DNA of 37,800 nucleotides from Selenomonas sp. (lineage in GTDB: Bacteria > Bacillota > Negativicutes > Selenomonadales > Selenomonadaceae), in assembly GCA_017635515.1 (NCBI GenBank), contig JAGBLH010000316.1, positions 1-37,800 on the forward strand. Reading direction: 5' to 3'. Every line of letters starts with the position of its first letter. The first letter of the stretch is position 1. The notes under the pieces were generated by a model. That model was not told the DNA's origin. It saw only the letters and a list, made by a program, of their open reading frames with translations, and did not search any database. Shown here in pieces: positions 8,942-16,965 of the stretch. The translations under genes were made by a program, and so were the position numbers.

Positions 8942-8966
8942 TCTCTGGGAATCCACGCCCCAGAGA
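8942..8966 (-). other. Hairpin in the psd leader
   Basis: A perfect 8-bp stem (TCTCTGGG 8942-8949, CCCAGAGA 8959-8966) lies between the proposed -10 of psd and its ribosome binding site. On the minus strand it is followed by ATAATTAAAATAATTTT. It may be a leader structure, or a weak terminator for the upstream tagA gene. Confidence 0.5.
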
Positions 8967-8977
8967 ACTACCTAATG

Positions 8978-9028
8978 ATTATATCGCAATTATTCACAAT
9001 TTGCCATAGGCAAATTATGGATAATTGC
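8978..9028 (-). promoter_or_regulatory. psd promoter with a 43-base near-perfect palindrome
   Basis: A minus-strand -10 TATAAT (8978-8983) has TGGCAA 17 bases upstream, which is a poor -35 but lies inside a palindrome with 20-bp arms (8986-9005 and 9009-9028, two mismatches, ATA at the centre). No T-run follows, so a terminator is unlikely. The position over the promoter suggests an operator. The inner 15 bases match the palindrome near ybaK/nadE at 14 of 15 positions. Confidence 0.5.
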
Positions 9029-9092
9029 GCTTCGACCAGGCGTAGATTTTAACGCAGCTGCTTTATATTCCCCTTGATAACAGCAAAGCAAC

Positions 9093-9818
9093 TTATTTCT
9101 TCGAAGCATGCACCTTGAGCACGAATTTCGGCAGCGCCATGAGCCTGCCTGCCCGCTTGGGCTGCAGCATGCCACGGAAAAGCCACTCCAGCTTCGCCTT
9201 CTGCATCCAGCGGGGAGCGCGCTTCATGACCCCAGCCATGACATCCAAGGTGCCGCCCACGCCGATAGAGACAGGCACGCCCAGCTCATCCTTGTACTTC
9301 CAGAGCCACTTCTCCTGCTTAGGCACGCCGAGGGCCGCCAGCAGGATATCAGGCTGGGCTGCCTTGATTTCCTCGATGATGGCAGGCTCGTCCTCTTCCT
9401 TGAAATAGCCGTTCCGCACGCCGCAGATCTCAATGCCCGGATAAAGCTGCTCGGCCTTAGCCTTGGCCTTTTCTGCCACCCCGGGAGCAGAGCCGAAGAA
9501 GAAGATTTTCTGCCCCCGCTGGGCAGCTTCGGCCATGAGCTGCTGGGCCAGGTCATAGCCTGCCACCCGCTCGGGCATGGCAAAGCCCAGATGATGGGCA
9601 GCCCAGACCGTCCCCGCTCCGTCCGGAGTCACCATGGCGGCCCCATTGAGGATTTCCTTGAGTTCCTCGTCATAGGTGGCCCGCATGAGCATCTCTGCGT
9701 TGGCAGTAGCTATCAGCACCGGATTCCTTTCCTCAATGTACTTTTCCACCTGCTCTACTGCTTCCTGCATGGTGAGCGAATCCACGTTCACTCCCAGTAT
9801 ATCTACCTTATTAGGCAC
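9093..9818 (-). CDS. WecG/TagA/CpsF-family glycosyltransferase
   Basis: This 241-residue GT26 enzyme belongs to a family that adds a second sugar (ManNAc or ManNAcA) to undecaprenyl-diphosphate-GlcNAc for teichoic acid linkage units, enterobacterial common antigen or capsule. Family blocks are visible: TANAEM, the TPDGAG segment with its conserved aspartate, FFFGSAPGVAEKA, and LGVPKQEKWLW. The C-terminal RAPRWMQKAKLEWLFR region is the membrane-associating appendage. The frame is open to 9851, but GTG 9818 lies 6 bases after GGGAGGG. It is transcribed alone, from a good promoter at 9870-9898. A diderm Firmicute would use it for a surface polysaccharide rather than classical teichoic acid; that is inference. 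Confidence 0.9.
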   Translation of the reverse strand: MPNKVDILGVNVDSLTMQEAVEQVEKYIEERNPVLIATANAEMLMRATYDEELKEILNGAAMVTPDGAGTVWAAHHLGFAMPERVAGYDLAQQLMAEAAQRGQKIFFFGSAPGVAEKAKAKAEQLYPGIEICGVRNGYFKEEDEPAIIEEIKAAQPDILLAALGVPKQEKWLWKYKDELGVPVSIGVGGTLDVMAGVMKRAPRWMQKAKLEWLFRGMLQPKRAGRLMALPKFVLKVHASKK

Positions 9819-9869
9819 TGCATTCCCTCCCGTGGTATACAAGGCTTGCACCTGTCAATTATCCGTATG

Positions 9870-9898
9870 ATTGTATCATTTTTTCATTTTGCAGGCAA
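9870..9898 (-). promoter_or_regulatory. Predicted promoter of the tagA-like gene
   Basis: On the minus strand, -35 TTGCCT (9893-9898), a 17-base spacer and -10 TACAAT (9870-9875) are preceded by an extended TGA. It lies about 50 bases before the GTG start. Confidence 0.6.
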
Positions 9899-9906
9899 GA
9901 CAAAAA

Positions 9907-9942
9907 CAGGGGCAGCTCCCTCTTTTGAGCGGGCTGCCCCTG
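9907..9942 (-). terminator. Terminator after the beta-CASP nuclease gene
   Basis: A perfect 10-bp stem (CAGGGGCAGC 9907-9916, GCTGCCCCTG 9933-9942) with an inner CTC/GAG extension is followed on the minus strand by TTTTTG. It begins 5 bases after the stop. Confidence 0.9.
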
Positions 9943-9946
9943 CCTT

Positions 9947-11563
9947 TCAGCCGATATTATACGAAGCCATCAGCTTCTTCATATAGTTCCTGAGCTTCTG
10001 CATGACCTTCACCATGCCGTCGATGGCCTTGGGCTGGCGGATGACATACTGGAGCACCTTATGCCGCATCTGACGGTAGTCCTCGTCGAAGACCTTCAGG
10101 GCCTCCTCCATCTCCATCTCCGTAGAGACTTCCGGGATATTGGAATACTGGATTTCCGAAGCCCTGCCGCTGATTTTGGCCACATCCCCGCGGAAGGGGA
10201 TGTAGACTTCTTCCCCGCATTCCTTCTGTATGCGCGTCTTCAGCGCCTCCTGGGCCGTAGCCTCGCCATGCACGATGAAGACCTTGGCGGGCTTGGGGTT
10301 CTGGATGGCGGAAATCCAGCCCATGAGCTGGTTGGCATCCGCGTGGGCCGAGAAGCCGTTCATGACCTCGATCTTGGCCCTGACCACCACTTCCTCCCCC
10401 ATGACCCTGACCCGCTTGAGTCCTTCCACCAGCCGCCGCCCCAGGCTCCCTTCCGCCTGATAGCCTGCAAAGAGGATAGTTGACTCAGGCCGCCAGAGGT
10501 TGTGCTTCAGATGATGGAGCACACGACCCGCATCTGCCATGCCCGAAGCAGAAAGGATGATGGCAGAGCCTTCCGAGGAATTGAGCGCCCTGGATTCCTC
10601 CGCCGTCACGCAGAGGTGCAGTTGGGGGAACTCCGGCACTGAGCCATCAGGGCCTATCATCTGCAAGGAGTCCTCGTCAAAGTTTTCGTAATTTTGGAAG
10701 AAAATCTTCGTGGCATTGATGGCCAGCGGGCTGTCCAGCACAATGGGGATATCGCTGTCCAGCCGCCCTGCCTGCCAGAGGTTGTAGAGGTAGTAAAGGA
10801 GGGTCTGGGTGCGCCCCACAGCAAAGGCGGGGATAATCAGATTGCCCCCCCTGTCCATGGTATCGTTGATGATTTCCAGCAATCTTGTTTCCTTGTCATA
10901 GATGGGGTGCAGCCTGTCGCCGTAGGTGGACTCCACCATGAGGAAGTCAGCCCCGTCAATGATGGCAGGGTCACGCAAGATGGGCTGGTCATTCTGCCCC
11001 AGGTCGCCTGAGAACACCAGCTTGGTGGTCTTCTCCCCTTCCGTGACCCACATTTCCACCACAGCCGAGCCAATGATATGGCCAGCATCGCGAAATCTCA
11101 CCTTGATGTTATCCGCCAGATCCCATTCCGCATCATAAGGGCAGGACTGGAAATGCTTCAGCGCTTCTGAGGCATCATCAAGAGTGTAAAGGGGTTCCAA
11201 AGGCTCTACGCCGCGCCGGGCATTCTTGCGGTTCATGATCAGAGAATCCGACTCCTGGATATGGGCAGAGTCCGGCAGCATAATCCTGGCCAGGTCGCAG
11301 GTGGCCTTGGTGGCATACACTGTGCCCTTGAACCCCTGCCGAACCAGCTTTGGTATCAGGCCGCTATGATCCACGTGGGCATGGGTCAGCACCACAGCCT
11401 CAATGTCCGCAGGATTGAAGGCAAAGTCATTGTAGTTCAGCAGCCTCACCCGCCGCGCTCCCTGGAACATGCCGCAGTCAATGAGATACCGCTTGTCACT
11501 GCTCTCCAAAAGATAGCAGGAACCCGTCACTGTATGGGCCGCCCCCCAAAATTCCAAACGCAT
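9947..11563 (-). CDS. Metallo-beta-lactamase/beta-CASP RNA-processing-type nuclease
   Basis: This 538-residue protein resembles the CPSF73/YsnA-type beta-CASP exonucleases, which cut RNA with two zinc ions. Visible motifs are GTVTGSC-like N terminus, HAHVDH at 61-66, the DAGHIIGSA and SGDLG metal-binding segments, ESTYGDR, the beta-CASP insert (PAFAVGRTQ, SASGM) and the late GFSAHAD and VHGE histidines. A C-terminal extension of about 80 residues after the RMMBL part is charged and helical and has no motif I know. The start chosen is ATG 11563 after GGGAGTGA, not the upstream in-frame codon at 11593. It is a single gene with its own terminator. It is not RNase J, whose order of domains and length are similar but whose N terminus differs. 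Confidence 0.88.
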   Translation of the reverse strand: MRLEFWGAAHTVTGSCYLLESSDKRYLIDCGMFQGARRVRLLNYNDFAFNPADIEAVVLTHAHVDHSGLIPKLVRQGFKGTVYATKATCDLARIMLPDSAHIQESDSLIMNRKNARRGVEPLEPLYTLDDASEALKHFQSCPYDAEWDLADNIKVRFRDAGHIIGSAVVEMWVTEGEKTTKLVFSGDLGQNDQPILRDPAIIDGADFLMVESTYGDRLHPIYDKETRLLEIINDTMDRGGNLIIPAFAVGRTQTLLYYLYNLWQAGRLDSDIPIVLDSPLAINATKIFFQNYENFDEDSLQMIGPDGSVPEFPQLHLCVTAEESRALNSSEGSAIILSASGMADAGRVLHHLKHNLWRPESTILFAGYQAEGSLGRRLVEGLKRVRVMGEEVVVRAKIEVMNGFSAHADANQLMGWISAIQNPKPAKVFIVHGEATAQEALKTRIQKECGEEVYIPFRGDVAKISGRASEIQYSNIPEVSTEMEMEEALKVFDEDYRQMRHKVLQYVIRQPKAIDGMVKVMQKLRNYMKKLMASYNIG

Positions 11564-11621
11564 AGCCGTCACTCCCTTCAATGCATAGAACATTTCTCTA
11601 CTGTCTTAATTCTTGCCAAAC

Positions 11622-11653
11622 AAAAAAAGTCCTTCCACCAGGAAAGGACTTTG
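11622..11653 (-). terminator. Strong terminator, probably that of murB
   Basis: An 11- to 12-bp stem (AAAGTCCTTCC and GGAAAGGACTTT with a one-base bulge) is followed on the minus strand by seven Ts. The gene upstream on that strand is murB, but a 168-bp repeat element now lies between them. Confidence 0.8.
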
Positions 11654-11665
11654 CAAACTTACTGT

Positions 11666-11833
11666 TTAGGGCGTGTTGATTAATTCACTCAGCCCATCTT
11701 CACGGGTCTTGACTGTCCCTGCTGCGTTGACAAATCCTCGACATAGCACCACTATACCTCCGGTTTGTCGCCTTGCAATGGACAGCCAATCCCCGCAAAT
11801 CTGAGCCAAGTTCATTTAATCAACACGCCCTAA
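11666..11833. mobile_element. MITE-like inverted-repeat element, copy 2 (complete)
   Basis: The element is 168 bp, bounded by perfect 18-bp inverted ends TTAGGGCGTGTTGATTAA (11666-11683) and its complement (11816-11833). Reading TA as the duplicated target leaves 15-bp ends starting GGGCGTG. The interior aligns with copy 1 at 1-153 in the same orientation. It contains no coding capacity. The interior itself is an imperfect palindrome: CTGTCC pairs with GGACAG, and GACAAA with TTTGTC. It lies 5 bases beyond the murB stop. Confidence 0.8.
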
Positions 11834-11838
11834 TCTTC

Positions 11839-12756
11839 TTAATCTTCGCCAATCATCCGCACTTCGGGGTAAAGTTTCACCCCGTGTTGCTCGAATACCC
11901 GGCGCTGCACCTCTTTGATTAGCCCCTGCACATCGGCAGCGGTGGCGCCACCGGCGTTCACTACGAAGCCTGCGTGCTTGGTGGAAACTTGGGCACCGCC
12001 TACTTTGAGGCCCTTGAGGCCCGTCTGGTCAATCAGGGTGCCTGCGAAGTAGCCCTTGGGGCGCTTGAAGGTAGAACCGGCGCTGGGCATTTCCAGGGGC
12101 TGCTTGCTCTCGCGGCGCTGGGTGAAATCCTCCATCTTGGCCCGGATATCTTTCTCATTGCCAGGCTCCAGGGAAAGCTCCACCTCGCAAATCAGCTCCC
12201 CGTTGGCCTGGAAGATGCTGTGGCGATAGCCCAGCTCCATTTCTTCTTTGCTATAGGACTTGATAGCCCCTTGCCTGTCCACCGTCTTCACCGCGAAGGC
12301 TACATTCTTGGTCTCGCCGTCATAGGCTCCGGCATTCATGAAGATGGCTCCGCCGATGCTGCCGGGGATGCCGCAGGCATACTCAAGGCCGGTGAGGCCG
12401 TGGGCGGCGGCAAACTCGCTGACATCCTTCAGATGCGCCCCGGCTCCTACAATGATATGGCTGCCCTCCAGGCGCATCTCCGACATGGGGCCGTTGAACT
12501 TCAGCACCACCCCACGGATGCCCCCGTCCCGCACCAGCAGGTTGGAACCGTTCCCTAAAACGGTCAAAGGCAGGTCATATTCCTGCACCAAAGCCACCAC
12601 CCGGCAGACTTCCTCTATGGTCTGAGGAAAAATCAGGCAGTCGGCAGGGCCGCCAATCTCAAAGGTGGTCTGGCGGCTCATGGGTTCCTCTAAAAGGAGC
12701 TGGTCTGCCTGCAGGAAAGCGCGGCAGTCCCTGATGAATTCTTCGTTGATTTTCAT
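11839..12756 (-). CDS. murB: UDP-N-acetylenolpyruvoylglucosamine reductase, type II
   Basis: MurB reduces UDP-GlcNAc-enolpyruvate to UDP-MurNAc with NADPH and FAD in peptidoglycan synthesis. The 305-residue protein has the FAD-binding GNGSNLLVRDGG at 68-79, SIGGAIFMNAGAYDGE at 133-148, R178, the catalytic S228 in SAGSTFKRP and E298 near the C terminus. The Tyr-loop domain of type I enzymes is absent, so this is the short type II form. The ATG at 12756 follows AAGGGGAAG; the frame upstream to 12849 overlaps trmL and is not used. It is cotranscribed with trmL (19 bases apart). Confidence 0.96.
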   Translation of the reverse strand: MKINEEFIRDCRAFLQADQLLLEEPMSRQTTFEIGGPADCLIFPQTIEEVCRVVALVQEYDLPLTVLGNGSNLLVRDGGIRGVVLKFNGPMSEMRLEGSHIIVGAGAHLKDVSEFAAAHGLTGLEYACGIPGSIGGAIFMNAGAYDGETKNVAFAVKTVDRQGAIKSYSKEEMELGYRHSIFQANGELICEVELSLEPGNEKDIRAKMEDFTQRRESKQPLEMPSAGSTFKRPKGYFAGTLIDQTGLKGLKVGGAQVSTKHAGFVVNAGGATAADVQGLIKEVQRRVFEQHGVKLYPEVRMIGED

Positions 12757-12775
12757 TTGCAAAAACTTCCCCTTG

Positions 12776-13258
12776 TCAAATATGAAGTCCCGGGCCTGTC
12801 TCGGCAAGTCCCGGAAAACCAAGCTGGCGCAAAGCCTCATAGGCCACAATGGCGGCAGAGTTGCCCAAGTTCAGGGAGCGGGCATCTGCCACCATGGGGA
12901 TGCGCACGCATTCTTCCCAATGCTCCTGCAGGATTTCCTCTGGGATACCTGCCGTTTCCTTGCCCAAGACGATCAAATCATCCACTTCATAGCTGGCTTC
13001 GCTATGGGCGCGGGGTGCCTTGGTGGAGCAATAGTGGAAATGATGCCCCCGATACTTTTCCAGCACCTCGGCAAAATTCTCATGTACATGCACCTTCACC
13101 AGATGCCAATAGTCAAGCCCCGCCCGCTTCAGATGCTTGTCATCTATCTCAAAGCCCAGGGGCTTCACCAGATGCAGCTCTATGCCCGTAGCGGCGCAAA
13201 GCCTGGCAATGTTCCCTGTATTGCCGGGAATCTCCGGCTCAATCAGTACGATATGCAA
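12776..13258 (-). CDS. trmL: tRNA (cytidine34-2'-O)-methyltransferase, SPOUT class
   Basis: This 160-residue enzyme methylates the wobble ribose of tRNA-Leu in its family. It shows the TrmL hallmarks: HIVLIEPEIPGNTGNIARLC at the N terminus and the C-terminal trefoil-knot loops LGKETAGIP and IPMVADARSLNLGNSAAIV that bind SAM. Start: TTG 13258 preceded by GAGGTGA; earlier in-frame codons lie in the promoter. It is the first gene of trmL-murB, with a promoter at 13292-13321. Confidence 0.93.
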   Translation of the reverse strand: MHIVLIEPEIPGNTGNIARLCAATGIELHLVKPLGFEIDDKHLKRAGLDYWHLVKVHVHENFAEVLEKYRGHHFHYCSTKAPRAHSEASYEVDDLIVLGKETAGIPEEILQEHWEECVRIPMVADARSLNLGNSAAIVAYEALRQLGFPGLAETGPGLHI

Positions 13259-13291
13259 AAAGTTCACCTCTGTATTTCTTATGACTAGGTA

Positions 13292-13321
13292 ATTATAACG
13301 CAAGGAAGGATATAAAGACAA
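13292..13321 (-). promoter_or_regulatory. Predicted promoter of trmL-murB
   Basis: On the minus strand, -35 TTGTCT (13316-13321), an 18-base spacer and a perfect -10 TATAAT (13292-13297) lie about 34 bases before the TTG start. Confidence 0.65.
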
Positions 13322-13348
13322 GTTTTGTGCTCCTGCACCAAATAAAAA

Positions 13349-13385
13349 AATCGGCAATCAGCTAAAATCTGCTGACCGCCGATAA
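13349..13385 (-). terminator. Terminator after ilvD
   Basis: A stem of ATCGGC/GCCGAT and ATCAGC/GCTGA arms with small internal mismatches is followed on the minus strand by TTTTTTTATTT. It starts about 10 bases after the ilvD stop. Confidence 0.85.
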
Positions 13386-13394
13386 AAATCTGTC

Positions 13395-15047
13395 TTATTC
13401 TACCACTGCCCCGGTGCTGGCAGAGGTGGTGAGCTTGGCGTAGCGTGCCAGATAGCCGGTCTTGATCTTCGGTTCCGGCTGCTTCCACTCAGCCTTGCGC
13501 TTGGCCAGTTCCTCATCGCTGACCTTGAGTTCCAGCTTGCGGCTCGGAATGTCGATGGAAATCACATCCCCATCCTCAATGAGGGCAATGGGGCCACCTG
13601 CCATGGCTTCCGGGGAGATATGGCCGATGCAGGCTCCCTGGCTGGCGCCGCTGAAGCGGCCATCGGTGATGAGGCCCACCTTCAGCCCCATGCCGGTGAT
13701 GACAGCCGTGGGATTCAGCATTTCCTGCATGCCAGGGCCGCCCTTGGGGCCTTCGTAGCGGATAACCACCACATTGCCATCCTTAATCTCACCCTCCATG
13801 ATGGCCTTACAGGCGGATTCCTCGGAATTGTAGCACTTGGCGGTGCCCTCGTACACCAGCATATCCTCTGCCACAGCAGAAGCCTTCACCACCGCATAGT
13901 CCGGGGCTAGGTTGCCCTGCAGGATGGCGATGCCGCCCTCTTTGCGGTAGGGTTCCTCCACGGAATGAATCACATTCCTGTCCAGCACCTCTGCGTTCTT
14001 GATGCGGTCTGCCACCGTCCCCGTGACGGTGAGGGCATCTTCGTGGATAAGACCCTTCTTGGAGAGCTCATGCATGACGGCGGGGATGCCGCCCGCTTCA
14101 TTGAGGTCAGTCATGTGATGCTTGCCCGCCGGGCTCAGCTTGGCGATATAGGGCGTGCGGCGGCTGATTTCGTCAAAGAGGGGAGCGGGAATCTCAATGC
14201 CCGCTTCATGGGCAATAGCCGTCAGGTGCAACACCGTATTGGAGGAGCCGCCGATAGCCATGTCCACGGTGATAGCATTCTCAAAAGCCTCTTTGGTCAT
14301 GATGTCGCGGGGGCAGACATTCTTCTTGATCATGTCCATCACCGCTGCCCCTGCCCGCTTGGCCAGCAGGCGGCGCTGCCCGCTATAGGCGGCAGGAATG
14401 GTGCCGTTGCCCGGCAGTCCCATGCCCAGCACTTCCGTAAGGCTGTTCATGGTATTGGCGGTGAAAAGACCGGCGCAGGAGCCGCAGCCCGGGCAGGCAT
14501 GGGCTTCCAAATCTGCCATGGCTGCCTCGTCCATTTCTCCGGCGGCAAATTTGCCTGCGGCTTCAAAGGACTGGCTGACACTGATATCCCTTCCCTTGTA
14601 ACGTCCCGGCAGCATGGGGCCGCCAGATACCACCACGGCAGGGATATTCAGGCGGGCTGCTGCCATGAGCATGCCCGGCACCACCTTGTCGCAGTTGGGA
14701 ATCAGCACCAGGCCATCAAAACCAGAAGCCATAGCCACAGCCTCGATGGAGTCGGCAATGAGCTCACGGCTGGCCAGAGAATACTTCATGCCCGTATGGC
14801 CCATGGCAATGCCATCACAGACACCGATAGCAGGGAACTCCATAGGCGTGCCACCGGCAGCAGCCACACCAAGTTTAGCCGCTTCCGTAATTTCCTTCAG
14901 CCCCATATGGCCGGGAATCACTTCATTGAAGGAATTGCAGACACCAATGAGGGGTTTCTGCAGATCCTCCGGGCCAAAGCCCAGAGCATTGAACAGGGAA
15001 CGATGGGCACAGCGGGTAGCGCCCTTCTTGACAACATCACTTCTCAT
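13395..15047 (-). CDS. ilvD: Dihydroxy-acid dehydratase
   Basis: IlvD dehydrates 2,3-dihydroxy acids to the 2-keto acids that precede valine, isoleucine and, via ketoisovalerate, leucine and pantothenate. The 550-residue protein has the iron-sulfur cysteines in [15 protein letters not shown] and [18 protein letters not shown], and the C-terminal [19 protein letters not shown] signature. The ATG at 15047 follows GGAGAGC; the open frame to 15113 is upstream of any credible site. It stands alone, apart from other ilv genes. A promoter with -35 TTGCCT (15138-15143) and -10 TAACAT (15115-15120) at 17 bases is possible. I saw no T-box or leader-peptide attenuator in the 107 bases upstream. Confidence 0.96.
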   Translation of the reverse strand: MRSDVVKKGATRCAHRSLFNALGFGPEDLQKPLIGVCNSFNEVIPGHMGLKEITEAAKLGVAAAGGTPMEFPAIGVCDGIAMGHTGMKYSLASRELIADSIEAVAMASGFDGLVLIPNCDKVVPGMLMAAARLNIPAVVVSGGPMLPGRYKGRDISVSQSFEAAGKFAAGEMDEAAMADLEAHACPGCGSCAGLFTANTMNSLTEVLGMGLPGNGTIPAAYSGQRRLLAKRAGAAVMDMIKKNVCPRDIMTKEAFENAITVDMAIGGSSNTVLHLTAIAHEAGIEIPAPLFDEISRRTPYIAKLSPAGKHHMTDLNEAGGIPAVMHELSKKGLIHEDALTVTGTVADRIKNAEVLDRNVIHSVEEPYRKEGGIAILQGNLAPDYAVVKASAVAEDMLVYEGTAKCYNSEESACKAIMEGEIKDGNVVVIRYEGPKGGPGMQEMLNPTAVITGMGLKVGLITDGRFSGASQGACIGHISPEAMAGGPIALIEDGDVISIDIPSRKLELKVSDEELAKRKAEWKQPEPKIKTGYLARYAKLTTSASTGAVVE

Positions 15048-15154
15048 AGAATCAGCTCTCCTAACCTGACAGCCCCAGAGGGCCTTAGTCTTCGTACACA
15101 AATGTGCAAGCACGATGTTACAAGTTTACAACTTTATAGGCAAAAATGCAAGGG

Positions 15155-15694
15155 TCAGAACTCGATGCCCTTCTGCGCTTTCACGCCCTGGTCATAGGGA
15201 TGCTTCACCAGATGCATCTCCGTCACCAGGTCAGCCCGCTCAATCAGCTTCTCGCAGGCATCGCGGCCCGTCAGCACCACATGGAGGTCAGCGGGTTTCT
15301 TGTCCAAGAGAGCCATCATCTCGTCCTCAGTCACCAGTTCATACTTCACCGCATAATTCATCTCGTCAAGGATGACCAGATCCCACTGCCCATCAGTCAG
15401 GGCTTCCTCAGCCTTCTCCAGCGCCTCATGGGCAGCGGCCTTATGCTCTTCCATGCTGACCTTGCCCGTATTGGTAAAGCCCTTGCCGCATTGCTCCACC
15501 CGGATGCGGCCCTCGGAGAGCTTGCCCAGTTCCTCGATGGTCTTTAGCTCCCCATAGTTCCAGCCGCCCTTGATGAACTGCAGTATCAGCACCCGCAGGC
15601 CGTCCCCCCAGGCCCTCATGGCCAGCCCCAGAGCCGCCGTGGTCTTGCCCTTGCCGTCACCTGTATGCACCATTATCAAGCCATGCTTTTCCAT
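15155..15694 (-). CDS. cobO: Corrinoid adenosyltransferase, CobA/CobO/BtuR class
   Basis: This enzyme transfers the adenosyl group from ATP to cob(I)alamin or precursors, making coenzyme B12. It has 179 residues with a P-loop-like GDGKGKTT at 12-19, the RVLILQFIKG segment, and the VILDEMNYAV block; all are typical of the CobO/BtuR class rather than the PduO class. ATG 15694 lies behind AGGTGTTG. No other cobalamin gene adjoins it, which is common for a salvage adenosyltransferase, and no cobalamin riboswitch is visible in the 80-base divergent gap to the next gene. Confidence 0.94.
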   Translation of the reverse strand: MEKHGLIMVHTGDGKGKTTAALGLAMRAWGDGLRVLILQFIKGGWNYGELKTIEELGKLSEGRIRVEQCGKGFTNTGKVSMEEHKAAAHEALEKAEEALTDGQWDLVILDEMNYAVKYELVTEDEMMALLDKKPADLHVVLTGRDACEKLIERADLVTEMHLVKHPYDQGVKAQKGIEF

Positions 15695-15733
15695 TTCGCA
15701 ACACCTCTTTTTTGTGATATACTATTATCTATT

Positions 15734-15752
15734 CCCTGCAATTCAGGGAAAA
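15734..15752. other. Small palindrome between divergent genes
   Basis: TTCCCTG and CAGGGAA form a perfect 7-bp inverted repeat around CAATT in the gap between cobO (minus) and the SGNH-type gene (plus). It may be an operator; no T-run follows on either strand. Confidence 0.4.
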
Positions 15753-15774
15753 TCCTTTAAGAGCCGGTAGGTTT

Positions 15775-16908
15775 ATGAAGAAATTTTTGCTTTTTGCCGC
15801 CATTATCTTATCTTTTACCCTTATATCTATCTTTGTAGCAGAAAAAACCGATGTCCTTGGCCTCAGGCAAAAGGCCCTCGCGGTTTCCTTCCAAGAAACT
15901 GACGGGCATCTGGTGCTTTCCTGGAAAAGGCTTCCCTATCCCTGTTTCTATCGCATAGAAACTTATTCCAGAACCACGGGACTGGTGGAAAAAGAGCCTG
16001 CGCTGCACTTTTTCCACAGCGGCTTCACTTTCAACAACTCCTACGAAGTCCCCCGCTCCGCCATTCCCATGTACTACAAAGTGACAGCCTATGGCATGTT
16101 CGGGCAGCTGACAGATCCCTCTGCTCCTATCCCCAACCCCAACTACAAGGCGAATCAGCAGGAGTCCGCGCCTGTTTCCATCTTTCACTATACGAAGGAT
16201 CATCCTGCCAGCCTGATGCCCTTCCTGGTATGGCATATAGTTCCCGATGCAGTCTGCTACGAAGTGGAGCTTCTGTCTGCACCTCCTGCCCAGGAAGGTG
16301 GCATCCAGCCTGACAAGACCTCGCAGCTGTATATCACCCGCAAGGTCTACACCAACGGCTGGCAGGCTGACCTGCGCCCCTATGCCACCAAGCAAGTGGT
16401 CTACTGGCGTGCCAGGGCCCTTGACCTGCATCTGCAGCCCATCGGCGTCTTTTCCAAGGCCGAGCCGATCTATATAGACTCCTCCCTGCCCATGCCGAAG
16501 GCTCCCATGCTGAACAATTTCGACCAGATGCCTGATTTCCAGCAGCCGGTCTATCCTGTATATCACTGGATTCCATTGCATAACATCATGCACTATGAGG
16601 TGGAGCTCCTGACTGCGCCGCCTGAAAAAGAACACGGTACCCAGCCGGACAAAGGGCGGGTATGGAGCCGCATCGTGGATTCTGCCGACAGCTGCTATGA
16701 TGAATACCCGCGCCCATATGCGGGAGAATACTACTGGCGAGTGCGGGCATTGGATGCCAATAATAATATCATCGGCACCTGGTCCGATACAGCCAAATTC
16801 GTGATGCCCCAGCTGGATAAAAGGGTGCAGACCGCTGTGCTGGGCGACAGCATCACCCACGTGGGAGGCGCCATCTCCTACTCTCCCGCCTCCCTTGAGT
16901 ACAGCTAA
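15775..16908 (+). pseudogene. SGNH/GDSL hydrolase gene, 5' part ending at an in-frame stop
   Basis: This 377-residue frame starts at ATG 15775 behind GGTAGG. It has an N-terminal signal or anchor (about 3-22), then beta-rich modules. Two of these, about 148-234 and 258-345, are repeats of each other: each has YEVELL-x-APP near its start, a QPDK segment and YWR-x-RALD near its end. The SGNH domain begins with LGDSIT (nucleophile S359) but the frame stops at TAA 16906-16908. The remaining catalytic blocks follow in the same frame (next entry). The product as read lacks the oxyanion Asn and the Asp-His pair, so it should be inactive as a hydrolase. A fresh nonsense mutation, a sequence error and read-through are all possible. 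Confidence 0.75.
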
Positions 16909-16965
16909 ACCACATACCTCGACTTCCCCTGCCTGAACCTGGGCAGGAGCGGCGACACCTCCACC

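Noticed and set aside
8986..9028. Palindrome read as the terminator of the tagA-like gene
   Set aside because: No T-run follows it on either strand and a perfect -10 lies directly beyond it.
15135..15145. TATAGGCAAAA before ilvD as a third copy of the ybaK/psd motif
   Set aside because: It matches half of the palindrome only, and no TATAAT lies at the shared distance; TTGCCT there is better read as an ordinary -35.
15048..15154. T-box or leader-peptide attenuator before ilvD
   Set aside because: The 107 bases hold no T-box core sequence, no branched-chain-rich leader peptide and no terminator pair; only a simple promoter is visible.
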